From Trebonia sp963843745 (GTDB lineage: Bacteria > Actinomycetota > Actinomycetes > Streptosporangiales > Streptosporangiaceae): 64,000 nucleotides of DNA. Where the stretch lies: contig CAWJLP010000005.1 in the NCBI GenBank assembly GCA_963843745.1, positions 62,001-126,000 on the forward strand, given 5' to 3'. The notes under the pieces are model-generated. The model did no database searches. It saw nothing but the letters and a program-made list of their open reading frames with translations, and was not told where the DNA came from. Below, piece after piece: positions 7,260 to 21,288 of the stretch (the first letter of the stretch is position 1; each line of letters starts with the position of its first letter). The position numbers and the translations under genes are program-made.

Positions 7260-8612
7260 GTGCAGACCCACTCTCCGTCCAGCCCTGGTTCGGGTGTCGT
7301 ACTGGCGCCGTTCCGCGGCGTCCGCTACGACCCGGTCCGGGTGAGCGGGCTCGCCGACGTCACTTCACCACCGTACGACGTGATCGGCCCTGGCACGCTA
7401 GACGCGTTGCTCGCGGCCTCGCCGTACAACGTCGTCCGGCTCATTCTGCCCGCCATTCAGCTCGACGCGCACGCCGCGGGCGCGGTGGCCGCGGAGCGGC
7501 TGGGGTCGTGGCTGTCGGCGGGCGTGCTGGCGCCCGACCCTGAGCCCGCGCTGTACGTCTACGAGCAGCGCGGTCCCGGCTTCACGCAGCGTGGCCTCAT
7601 CGGGCTCGTCGGCGTGGGCACCGACGGCATCCTGCCACACGAAGGGGTGATGCCCGCCATCGTGTCGGGCCGGCGCGAGCTCATGATGGCGACGCGAGCC
7701 AACCTCGAGCCGATCTTGCTCGTCTATAACGGCGGGGAGTCCGGCGCCGATTCACTCGACGCGCTGGACGGACCGGGTGCCGCGGGTTCCAGCGGGCACG
7801 GGGGCCCCGCCGGCCCGGCATCCCGGCTCGTCGACCTCGTGGCGGACGAGCGGCTGCCGCTGGTATCCGCGGTCACCAGCGACGGGATCACGCACCGGCT
7901 GTGGCGGCTGACCGACCCGGACGAGCACGCCGCCATCGCCGCCGACCTGGCCGGACGGACCGCGCTGATCGCCGACGGGCACCACCGGTACGCCGCTTAC
8001 CGGGAGCTGCGCAGCCTGATGGACGACGCGGGACCGTGGGATTACGGGCTGGCGTTCCTTGTCGACGCGGACGCCTACCCGCCCAGGCTCGGCGCGATCC
8101 ACCGGGTGATCCCGCACTTGGCGCCCGAGGAGGCGGCACGGCTGGCCGCGGAGGCGTTCACCGTCGAGAAGCTGGCGGACGTGCCGCCCGGCGACGTTTC
8201 GGCCGCCGTGGACCGGCTGGCGGCCGCGGGACGGGACGGTACCGCGTTCCTGCTGGTGGGACGGCCTGGCTGCTGGCTGCTGACCCAGCCGGACGAGGAC
8301 CAGCTGGCGGCCGCGATGCCAGCCGAGGCGTCGCCGCGCTGGCGGGCACTCGACGCCTCCGTCATGCAGGAACTGCTGCTGGCCCGGCTGTGGCTGATCA
8401 AGGACAACGAGCGCGACGTGCTGATCTCGCACGACGCGGGCGAGGCGGTGCGGATGGCGCTGGACGCCGGCGGCACCGCCGTCATCTGCAACCCGATGCC
8501 GCTGGCCGCGGTCAAGGACGTGGCCGCGCACGGCGAGCGGGTGCCGCGCAAGTCCACGTCGTTCGGCCCCAAGCCGCGGACGGGGCTGGTGCTCAGGACG
8601 TTCGAGCCGTGA
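7260..8612 (+). CDS. DUF1015 family protein
   Basis: 450 residues starting at GTG 7260 (MQTHSPSSPG). The conserved opening LAPFRGVRYDP…VTSPPYDVI, a central FMIADGHHRYAAY-like segment (LIADGHHRYAAYREL) and the closing NPMPLAAV…GERVPRKSTSFGPKPRTGL are diagnostic of DUF1015, also called the SerC-like/HrsA-associated family of unknown function. The HHRY and K-T-FxPKP segments suggest an enzymatic or nucleotide-binding fold, but no reaction is established. There is no leader space: the start is 3 nt from the divergent TPR gene, so promoters must lie within each other's coding sequence or the transcripts are leaderless. Confidence 0.88.
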   Translation: MQTHSPSSPGSGVVLAPFRGVRYDPVRVSGLADVTSPPYDVIGPGTLDALLAASPYNVVRLILPAIQLDAHAAGAVAAERLGSWLSAGVLAPDPEPALYVYEQRGPGFTQRGLIGLVGVGTDGILPHEGVMPAIVSGRRELMMATRANLEPILLVYNGGESGADSLDALDGPGAAGSSGHGGPAGPASRLVDLVADERLPLVSAVTSDGITHRLWRLTDPDEHAAIAADLAGRTALIADGHHRYAAYRELRSLMDDAGPWDYGLAFLVDADAYPPRLGAIHRVIPHLAPEEAARLAAEAFTVEKLADVPPGDVSAAVDRLAAAGRDGTAFLLVGRPGCWLLTQPDEDQLAAAMPAEASPRWRALDASVMQELLLARLWLIKDNERDVLISHDAGEAVRMALDAGGTAVICNPMPLAAVKDVAAHGERVPRKSTSFGPKPRTGLVLRTFEP

Positions 8613-8632
8613 GGGCGCCGCTGGACGGCCGG

Positions 8633-9028
8633 CTAGTCCGCGGAATCGCCTGTCTCGTCGGCGACGGCGAGGTGGATGTCCGGCTTGTCGTGGCTGGCCA
8701 GGGCCTCGTCCACTGAATCGTAGATATTGAAGACCCGGCTCAGCCCGGTGATACGGAAGATCCTGAGGATGCGGCCCTGGGTGCAGACGAGGTCGATGAC
8801 GCCGTCGTGCGCGCGCACCCGCTTGAGGCCCCCGACGAGGACGCCGAGCCCGGTGGAGTCGAGGAACTCGACGCCCTCCATGTCCACGATCAAGCGGTAG
8901 TTCCCCGCGTCTGTCAGGCTGACGATCGCCTCCCTGAGCCGGGGCGCCGTGTAAACGTCGATCTCTCCGCTCACCGCTATGACGGTGGTACCCGGAGCGG
9001 CGGAGTACTCACTGAGCATGAGGTCCAT
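8633..9028 (-). CDS. bldG: BldG-like anti-anti-sigma factor (STAS domain)
   Basis: 131 residues, a single STAS domain. The segments GEIDVYTAPRLREAI, VDMEGVEFLDSTGLGVLVGG, LKRVRAHDG and RIFRITGLSRVFNIYDS follow Streptomyces BldG closely; the serine of DSTGLG is the expected phosphorylation site by an anti-sigma kinase. It would release an alternative sigma factor by binding its anti-sigma factor when unphosphorylated. A GGAAAGGGA ribosome-binding site precedes ATG 9028. No anti-sigma kinase lies next to it here; the divergent neighbour is a metallo-beta-lactamase-fold gene. Symbol given by homology to BldG; orthology would need a tree. Confidence 0.88.
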   Translation of the reverse strand: MDLMLSEYSAAPGTTVIAVSGEIDVYTAPRLREAIVSLTDAGNYRLIVDMEGVEFLDSTGLGVLVGGLKRVRAHDGVIDLVCTQGRILRIFRITGLSRVFNIYDSVDEALASHDKPDIHLAVADETGDSAD

Positions 9029-9065
9029 GGGCTGTTCCCTTTCCTTAGTCTGGGACAATAGTCGG

Positions 9066-10046
9066 GTGGGTGACGACATTGCTAGGAGCGACGGAAAATA
9101 TTCAGATAGTGACATCACCGACCTCGGCAGCGATGTCTTCCAGATCGACACCCGGATGGCCGGGTACGCAGGGATAACCGCCGGATACCTCATCAGGGGC
9201 AGCAGGCCGTGCCTCGTGGAAACGGGCACGTCGGCGTCCGCGCCGGTAGTTCGGGCCGCGCTCACCGCCCTGGGGGTCGGAGCGACGGACCTGGCCACGG
9301 TCGTGGTCACGCACATCCACCTCGACCACGCGGGCGGCACCGGTGACATCGCGGCCATGTACCCGGACGCGCAGGTCGCGGTGCACGTCAAGGGCGCGCG
9401 GCACCTCGCCAACCCGAGCCGCCTGATGGCCGGCGCCCGCGTGGTGTACGGATCCGCGCTTGACAGGCTTTTCGGGGAGCTGGCGCCGGTCCCCGCGGAC
9501 CGGATCGTCGCGCTGGACGACGTGGGCAGCATCGACCTCGGGGACGGGCGGCGGCTGGACAGCCACTACTCCCCCGGGCACGCCAAGCATCACGTCGGGC
9601 TGATCGACTCGGCCAGCGGCGACTTGTACGTGGGCGACGCGGCAGGCGTCTACATCCCGGAGACCGGCGACCTGCGGCCAGCCACCCCGCCGCCCGACTT
9701 CGACCAGGAGACGGCGCTGGCCTCGCTGCGCCGCTTCGCCGCGCTGCGGCCCTCCCGGCTGCTGTTCAGCCACTACGGGCCGGTGACCGACGTGGACGCG
9801 ACCCTCGCCCGCTCCGCGGAGGAGATCGACGTGTGGGTGTCGCGCACCCGCGAGGCCCGCGCCGCGGGCATGGACCTCGACCACGCGGTCGCCATGGTGC
9901 GCTCCCGCACGCTGTCCCGGTACGCCGTGCTCAGCCCTGACGCCGACCCGGCGCTCGCCGCCAGGTTCGAGCGGATGACCGGCCCGGCCCTGAACGTCCA
10001 GGGCATCTGGGGCTGGCTAGACAAGCTGGAAACGCCCGTCGGCTGA
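9066..10046 (+). CDS. MBL-fold metallo-hydrolase
   Basis: 326 residues from GTG 9066. Metal ligands of the metallo-beta-lactamase fold are visible: THIHLDHAGG (HxHxDH), the second-histidine region SPGHAKHHVG, the bridging aspartate in VGDAAG and the late SHYGP histidine. An N-terminal strand set (TAGYLIRGSRPCLVETG) and a helical C-terminal extension of about 80 residues resemble hydrolases of the glyoxalase II/alkylsulfatase-like branch in actinobacteria. Substrate unknown. Divergent from bldG with 37 bp between starts. Confidence 0.85.
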   Translation: MGDDIARSDGKYSDSDITDLGSDVFQIDTRMAGYAGITAGYLIRGSRPCLVETGTSASAPVVRAALTALGVGATDLATVVVTHIHLDHAGGTGDIAAMYPDAQVAVHVKGARHLANPSRLMAGARVVYGSALDRLFGELAPVPADRIVALDDVGSIDLGDGRRLDSHYSPGHAKHHVGLIDSASGDLYVGDAAGVYIPETGDLRPATPPPDFDQETALASLRRFAALRPSRLLFSHYGPVTDVDATLARSAEEIDVWVSRTREARAAGMDLDHAVAMVRSRTLSRYAVLSPDADPALAARFERMTGPALNVQGIWGWLDKLETPVG

Positions 10047-10131
10047 GCGTCGCGGCGCTCGTGTCCTCAGGTCGCAAGCTCACACCAGTCACGCCAGCCC
10101 CGATCGGCACACTGGAAAGCCGTCAGAAAAG

Positions 10132-10177
10132 ATCGTGCGGGATTAGCCCCCGGAATCCGGGGCTAATCCCGCACGAT
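10132..10177. terminator. bidirectional terminator, REP-like palindrome
   Basis: Perfect 18-bp inverted repeat (10132-10149 with 10160-10177) with a 10-nt loop that can pair further, lying between the convergent MBL gene and the large repeat protein. The outer arm begins ATCGTGCGGGATT, which recurs in the palindrome at 45409-45454. There is no T-tract, so termination is inferred from position. Confidence 0.7.
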
Positions 10178-10213
10178 AAGTCGTCTATCAGGTTGTCGTC
10201 CTGACCGGCGACA

Positions 10214-13200
10214 TCATTTCTTGTCGCCGTCCGCCTCGGCTGCGAGGTCTCCTTCGTCGTCGGCGTCGCCCTTGTCGTCCTCCGCCTGGTCGGTGAGATC
10301 GTCCTTATCGTCGAGGTCCTCGCCGTCCTCGGCCTCGTCCGTCAGGTCGTCCTCATCGTCGTCGAAGTCATCGTCTTCGTCCTCGACGTCATCCTCGTCC
10401 TCAAGGTCTGCTTCGTCGTCGAGGTCGTTCTCGTCGGCCTCGTCCGTCAGGTCGTCGTTCTCGGCCTCGTCTTCGTCGTCCTCGTCGGCCTCGTCCGTCA
10501 GGTCGTCGTCCTCGGCCTCGTCTTCGTCGTCCTCGTCGGCCTCGTCCGTCAGGTCGTCGTCCTCGGCCTCGTCTTCGTCGTCCTCGTCGGCCTCGTCCGT
10601 CAGGTCGTCGTCCTCGGCCTCGTCTTCATCGTTCTCGTCGGCCTCGTCCGTCAGGTCGTCGTCCTCGGCCTCGTCTTCGTCGTCCTCGTCAACCTCGTCT
10701 GTGAGGCCGTCCTCGTCGTCGAGGTCGTCTTCGTCTTCGTAGTCCTCGAGGTCTTCGAGGGTGACGCCGTCGAGTTCGTCGAGGCGGGACAGGGCGTCTG
10801 TTTCCTCCTCCCCGTCCGCGACGACGGCGCGCGAGAAGGCTTCCCTGGCCGCCTCGGGGCGGCCCGCGGCGAGCAGGGCGTCGCCGTAGGCGTAGAACAG
10901 CCTCGCCGACCAGGGGCGCAGCCGGCCGTCGGTCAGCTCGGGAACCTGCAGCACTAGGACCGCCGCGTCGGCGAGGCCCTGGTCCCTGCGGATGCCTGAC
11001 TCCACGATGCGCAGTTCGATCTGCGCCGCTCGCGGCAGGCGCCTGGCGTCGTCGCTGTGCACGAGCTCAAGCGCGGCGTCCAGCCTGCCGAGGGCGCGTT
11101 CTGAGTCCGCCATCAGCGGAAGGTACTCGTCGCGCCCGGTCAGCCGGCGCGCGGCGCGCAGCTCCGCGAGCGCCTCCGCCCAGCGTCCCGTCTGGTAGGC
11201 GGTGATGCCGTTGACCTCGCGCACGACGCCGATCCTGGCGGCGATCTTGCGTGCGGCCTGCGCGTACCGGTACGCCTGCTCCGGATCGCCGGCCAGTTCG
11301 GCGGCGACCAGGTACCGGCCGACGGTGGCGGCCAGGTCCGCGGGCAGCCCGCGCAGTTCCGCCTTGACGTCGCGGGACAGGTCGTCTTCCGTGATGCTGT
11401 CCGGGATCCTGGGAGCGGCGCCGCTGTCCCTGTCGCTCCTGCGCGCGGCCCGGCGATCCCTGTCGTCCGCCTGTCGCGGGCGGAAGCCTGCGCCAGACCC
11501 TTCGGCCGAACGATCCGGCCGTCCGCCCCTGCCAGCGCCTCCCGGCCGAGCCGGGCGCTGCTGACGCGGATCGCGGCCGCCTGGCCGCCGGTCGCGACCG
11601 TACCCGCCGCGCTCGGCCCGCTCCTGGGGGAACGAACCGCCGATCCGGTCGGACATGTCCCTGCTAAAGCCCCGGCTGTGCGGCGGGCGGCCGGAGTCAG
11701 CGGACCCGTATGAGCGTGGCCTGTCCGAGCGCCCGGCGCCGTCTCGCTCCTCGCGGCCCGCGCCGGACGGGCGCCCGGCACCGTACCGCGGCGGGCGGCG
11801 CTCCGCGCCGTCCTGCTGGTAGCCACCGCGGTCGCCTGACCGGCCACCGCGACGCTCCGCGTCGCCGCCATACCCTGGCCGGCCCGTGCGCCCCGTACCG
11901 GCCCGGTCCGATCCGCCCGCGCGCGGCCGGCGATCGTAACCGCGTTCGCCGTCGCGATCCGAGTCGCGGCGCGGTCCGCCGCGGCTCGCGGGACGGTCAC
12001 CGCCATCACGGTCCCAGTCACGCCGGGGGCCGCCGCGATCCCCGGCACGATTACCAGCGTCCCGGTCCCAGTCACGGCGCGGACCGCCGCGGCCTGCATC
12101 GCGGTCGCTGCCTGCGCGATCCGAGTCACGGCGCGGTCCACCGTGGCCCGCGGGACGGTTACCACCGTCACGGTCCCAGTCACGACGGGGCCCGCCGCGA
12201 TCCCCGGCACGATTACCAGCGTCCCGGTCCCAGTCACGGCGCGGACCGCCGCGATCCCCGGGACGGTCACCGCCGTCCCGGTCCCAGTCCCGGCGCGGCC
12301 CGCCGCGATCCCCGGCACGGTTACCAGCGTCCCGGTCCCAGTCCCGGCGCGGACCGCCGCGGCCTGCAGCGCGGTCGCTGCCTGCGCGATCCGAGTCACG
12401 GCGCGGTCCACCGTGGCCCGCGGGACGGTTACCACCGTCACGGTCCCAGTCACGACGGGGCCCGCCGCGATCCCCGGCACGATTACCACCGTCCCGGTCC
12501 CAGTCACGGCGCGGACCGCCGCGACCCACGGGACGCTCCCCACCGTCACGACCCCTGTCGCCGCGATTCCCGGCACGGTCACTGCCGTCGCGGTCCCAGT
12601 CACGACGAGGACCGCCGCGGCCCGCATCGCGGTCGCCGCCCTCGCGGTCCCAGTCACGGCGCGGACCGCCGGGACTCGCGCCCCGGTATCCGCCATCGCG
12701 GGTGCCGCGGTAGCCCTGGGACGAGCCCCGGTTCCCGCCGGAGCGGTAGCCCGCGGGGCGGCCGGTGTCGTCGCGGCGGACTGGCCGGTCCGATCCCCTG
12801 CCGTTCCCGCCGCGGGAGTAACCAGATGAGCCTGAGGGGGGCGACGATGCCCGGCGGTCGTCGCCGTGCTCGCGGTCGGAGTCGCGGCCGGACCCGCGCT
12901 CACGGTCGCGGTCGCCTTCCTGCGGCCGCCGCCCGTGGCTGTCCGTGCGGGGCCGGCTCCAGGTCTCGCCACCGGCGCCGCGCGATGGCCTGTCCCGGTG
13001 GCCGCCAGAAGCCCCGCGGCCGGTTCCCGTTCCGCGAGTACCGCTGCCCGTGCGCCGAGGTCCGCCACCGGCGCCAGTGCCACGACCGGCGCCGCGGTCA
13101 TTGCCGCGGCCGTACCCGGCGCCCTTAGCGCCCCGGCCGCCTGAGCCGCGGCCGCCGCTGTTACCGCCTGGACGGCCGCGCCCGTCACCCGCACCGTCGC

Positions 13201-13228
13201 GCTGCGACGAGCTGTCATCTCCGGCCAC
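10214..13228 (-). CDS. large repeat protein: Arg/Gly/Asp-rich N-terminus, TPR-like middle, poly-acidic tail
   Basis: 1004 residues from GTG 13228 (an AGGAGG ribosome-binding site ends 9 nt upstream; earlier in-frame starts are less likely). Residues about 1-600 are low complexity, dominated by RGGPRRDWDRDG-type units in 18-residue tandem repeats. Residues about 615-800 form a helical TPR-like domain (LRGLPADLAATVGRYLVAA, QAARKIAARIGVVREVNGI, YQTGRWAEALAELRAARRL, FYAYGDALLAAGRPEAARE). The last 190 residues are almost all D/E with T and L in 16-residue repeats. Other actinobacteria have TPR proteins with Arg-rich N-termini at comparable positions, but none is functionally defined to my knowledge. 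It starts just behind the rrn terminator, on the same strand. Confidence 0.85.
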   Translation of the reverse strand: MAGDDSSSQRDGAGDGRGRPGGNSGGRGSGGRGAKGAGYGRGNDRGAGRGTGAGGGPRRTGSGTRGTGTGRGASGGHRDRPSRGAGGETWSRPRTDSHGRRPQEGDRDRERGSGRDSDREHGDDRRASSPPSGSSGYSRGGNGRGSDRPVRRDDTGRPAGYRSGGNRGSSQGYRGTRDGGYRGASPGGPRRDWDREGGDRDAGRGGPRRDWDRDGSDRAGNRGDRGRDGGERPVGRGGPRRDWDRDGGNRAGDRGGPRRDWDRDGGNRPAGHGGPRRDSDRAGSDRAAGRGGPRRDWDRDAGNRAGDRGGPRRDWDRDGGDRPGDRGGPRRDWDRDAGNRAGDRGGPRRDWDRDGGNRPAGHGGPRRDSDRAGSDRDAGRGGPRRDWDRDAGNRAGDRGGPRRDWDRDGGDRPASRGGPRRDSDRDGERGYDRRPRAGGSDRAGTGRTGRPGYGGDAERRGGRSGDRGGYQQDGAERRPPRYGAGRPSGAGREERDGAGRSDRPRSYGSADSGRPPHSRGFSRDMSDRIGGSFPQERAERGGYGRDRRPGGRDPRQQRPARPGGAGRGGRPDRSAEGSGAGFRPRQADDRDRRAARRSDRDSGAAPRIPDSITEDDLSRDVKAELRGLPADLAATVGRYLVAAELAGDPEQAYRYAQAARKIAARIGVVREVNGITAYQTGRWAEALAELRAARRLTGRDEYLPLMADSERALGRLDAALELVHSDDARRLPRAAQIELRIVESGIRRDQGLADAAVLVLQVPELTDGRLRPWSARLFYAYGDALLAAGRPEAAREAFSRAVVADGEEETDALSRLDELDGVTLEDLEDYEDEDDLDDEDGLTDEVDEDDEDEAEDDDLTDEADENDEDEAEDDDLTDEADEDDEDEAEDDDLTDEADEDDEDEAEDDDLTDEADEDDEDEAENDDLTDEADENDLDDEADLEDEDDVEDEDDDFDDDEDDLTDEAEDGEDLDDKDDLTDQAEDDKGDADDEGDLAAEADGDKK
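10420..10720. repeat. 48-bp acidic tandem repeat
   Basis: About five to six near-identical 48-bp units encoding DDLTDEADEDDEDEAE-type 16-mers at the C-terminus of the large repeat protein; three consecutive units are essentially identical at protein level. Confidence 0.9.
11950..12690. repeat. 54-bp tandem repeats in a higher-order array
   Basis: At least ten contiguous 18-residue units of the form GNRAGDRGGPRRDWDRDG, each 54 bp, in the N-terminal half of the large repeat protein. Five consecutive unit variants (NRAGD, NRPAGH, SDRxAGR, NRAGD, GDRP) recur in the same order, so the array looks like a duplicated 270-bp block. Looser copies flank it. Confidence 0.88.
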
Positions 13229-13260
13229 TGTCACCGACCTCCTGAACGGTCTATACACAC

Positions 13261-13302
13261 AAAAATAAGAGGGCCGCTCCCCGGCACTGGGGGCGGCCCT
13301 CT
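13261..13302 (-). terminator. rRNA operon terminator
   Basis: Inverted repeat with 10-bp outer arms (13268-13277 and 13293-13302, AGAGGGCCGC type) and further GC-rich pairing, followed on the minus strand by TTATTTTT. It lies directly after the 5S gene and is a textbook intrinsic terminator. Confidence 0.93.
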
Positions 13303-13308
13303 AATGGT

Positions 13309-13427
13309 GCGCGGCGGTGTCCTACTCTCCCACGAGGCCTCCCTCGCAGTACCATCGGCGCTGGAGGGCTTAACTTCCGGGTTCGGAATGGGTCCGGGTG
13401 TTTCCCCTTCGCTGTGGCCGCCGCAAC
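13309..13427 (-). rRNA. rrf: 5S ribosomal RNA
   Basis: 119 nt, minus strand. It contains the conserved actinobacterial segments CCGAACCCGGAAGTTAAG, CGCCGATGGTACTGC and GTGGGAGAGTAGGAC, and its ends pair (GTTGCGGCGG with CCGCCGCGC). Third gene of the rrn operon. Ends assigned by analogy and may be off by a few bases. Confidence 0.95.
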
Positions 13428-13466
13428 GCTGTGGAGTTGTGTGGCCGTGGTGGTGGCCGTGTCTCC

Positions 13467-18489
<5,023 letters not shown>

Positions 18490-18646
18490 GAATGACCAGC
18501 ACCCAGACCCCAAAAGGACCCGGGAAACCAGAAACCCAACCATGAGCTCAAGTCATGGCTGAAATCCGTAACGGGACAACCCCTAAGAACCATCCCGCGA
18601 CGGGGGTTTAGTACATATAATGCACTGGCTTTTAACACGCTGTTGA

Positions 18647-18664
18647 GTTCTCAAGAAACGGACA
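18647..18664 (-). promoter_or_regulatory. rrn leader antitermination/processing box
   Basis: TGTCCGTTTCTTGAGAAC followed by TCAACAGCGTG on the minus strand, the conserved actinobacterial rrn leader element (boxA-like region). The same 18 nt recurs before 23S at 16708-16725. Between it and 16S lies about 160 nt of leader without other recognisable genes. Confidence 0.8.
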
Positions 18665-18709
18665 CACACCATCGAGGAGCTTCAGCTCCTACTCCGGGGC
18701 AACCCTCAT

Positions 18710-18738
18710 ACTCTACTCCGCAGCACCTTCGGTGTCAA
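18710..18738 (-). promoter_or_regulatory. rRNA operon promoter
   Basis: TTGACA (-35, 18738-18733) and TAGAGT (-10, 18715-18710) separated by exactly 17 nt, about 45 nt upstream of the leader box. It fits the housekeeping sigma factor consensus. An 8-bp inverted repeat TCCTGGAA..TTCCAGGA (18746-18763) lies 7 nt further upstream. The 394-bp gap 18490-18883 otherwise holds no gene that I can support. Confidence 0.82.
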
Positions 18739-18883
18739 CCGCGTTTCCTGGAATTTTCCAGGATGTTACGGACACACGAAGCTCCCGTAGGAGGCTGCTC
18801 GGTGGTTCCCCAGGGCCTGTCTCGCCTCGCGGCGTCCAGTCCCCCTCGGGGCATGTGAACTCTACGACCACGGGGAACCTTCG

Positions 18884-19517
18884 TCAAATCGGGCGGTCTG
18901 GCCGCCGCCGTGGCACCCACGGCCGGTACACGGACACCGAAGGCTCCCCGTCCAGCCAGAATCGCCACGGCACGATGGCTGCCGCGCTCACCCCGACTCT
19001 CGGGCCGGTGCAGATCGCGTTCTCTTCTACCGGACCGATCCTGGTCCTGAGCCGCACCGGCGAGGCTGGATCACAGAAGTCGGCGCCGTTGAGGGCCCGG
19101 TCGATCCCGAGCGCCTGACAGAGCCGCGCCGGGCCCCGCGCGAGATCCCTTGGCGGTCCCTTGACGGGCCGCCTGCGGCGGGCGAGGTCCTCCCCCGCGA
19201 TCACCGCGCCGGCCCGCATCAGCACCGCCGACGCGGTGCCTGGCGTCATGCAGACGACGTTCACGCAGAAATGCATGCCGTAGGTGAAGTACACGTAGGC
19301 GTGCCCTGGCGGCCCGTACATCACCGCGTTCCGCGCCGTCCGTCCCTTGGCCGCGTGCGACGCGGCGTCACCCTCGCCGTTGTAGGCCTCCACCTCGGTC
19401 AGCCTGACCGCGACGAGCCCCTCGGCGGATTCGTGCTCGAGCACGCAGCCGAGCAGGCCGGGCGCGACCTCAGGAGCGGGCCGGTTCAGGAACTCCCTCG
19501 GCAGCAGGCCGGCCTGG

Positions 19518-19525
<8 letters not shown>
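18884..19525 (-). CDS. mpg: DNA-3-methyladenine glycosylase (AAG/MPG family)
   Basis: 213 residues. Removes alkylated purines in base-excision repair. Family hallmarks are VRLTEVEAYNGEGDAASHAAKGRT (catalytic glutamate of TEVEAY), NAVMYGPPGHAYVYFTYGMH (intercalating-tyrosine region) and ARGPARLCQALGID. Length is normal. GTG 19525 overlaps the argH stop by 8 nt (GTGCCTGA), so it is translated with the arginine operon. In related genomes the gene likewise follows argH. Confidence 0.93.
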
Positions 19526-20963
<1,438 letters not shown>

Positions 20964-21288
20964 CAATCCCACCTATCCCCAGTCGTAACGCATCGGCCCC
21001 GCACTCCAGCCTATTGGGTCCACGGCGAACGCGGTCGGTGTCACATCGACCACGTAAGAGGGTGGACGATGTCACATCGACCACCTTGGGGTGGGGGGCG
21101 GAGGTCATGTGGGGGTGGCGGCGGAGGTCATGGGGGTGGTGGCGGGGGTCATGGGGGGTGGCGGCGGGGGTCATGTGGGGGGTGGCGGCGGAGGTCGTGG
21201 GGGTGGTGGCGGGGGTCATGTGGGGGGGTGGCGGCGGGAGGTTATGGGTGGCGGAGCGGCCAGGGTTATCGGCGGCGTTCGGCCAGGG
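20964..21288. other. argH-argR gap with G-rich minisatellite and operator-like repeats
   Basis: 325 bp without a gene. Bases 21039-21053 and 21070-21084 are an exact 15-bp direct repeat TGTCACATCGACCAC; the second copy overlaps the palindrome CGATGTCACATCG (21067-21079). Bases 21091-21254 hold about seven imperfect copies of a 20-25-bp unit GGYGGCGGRGGTCATGNGGGGGT. Bases 21261-21283 and 21284-21306 are a 23-bp tandem duplication reaching into the 3' end of argR. In many actinobacteria argG occupies this position. Confidence 0.85.

Noticed and set aside
10221..13268. Long plus-strand frames of Ser/Ala/Val/Arg-rich sequence opposite the repeat protein
   Set aside because: They are mirror images of codon-biased repeats; the minus-strand frame alone has a start signal, TPR domain and full length.
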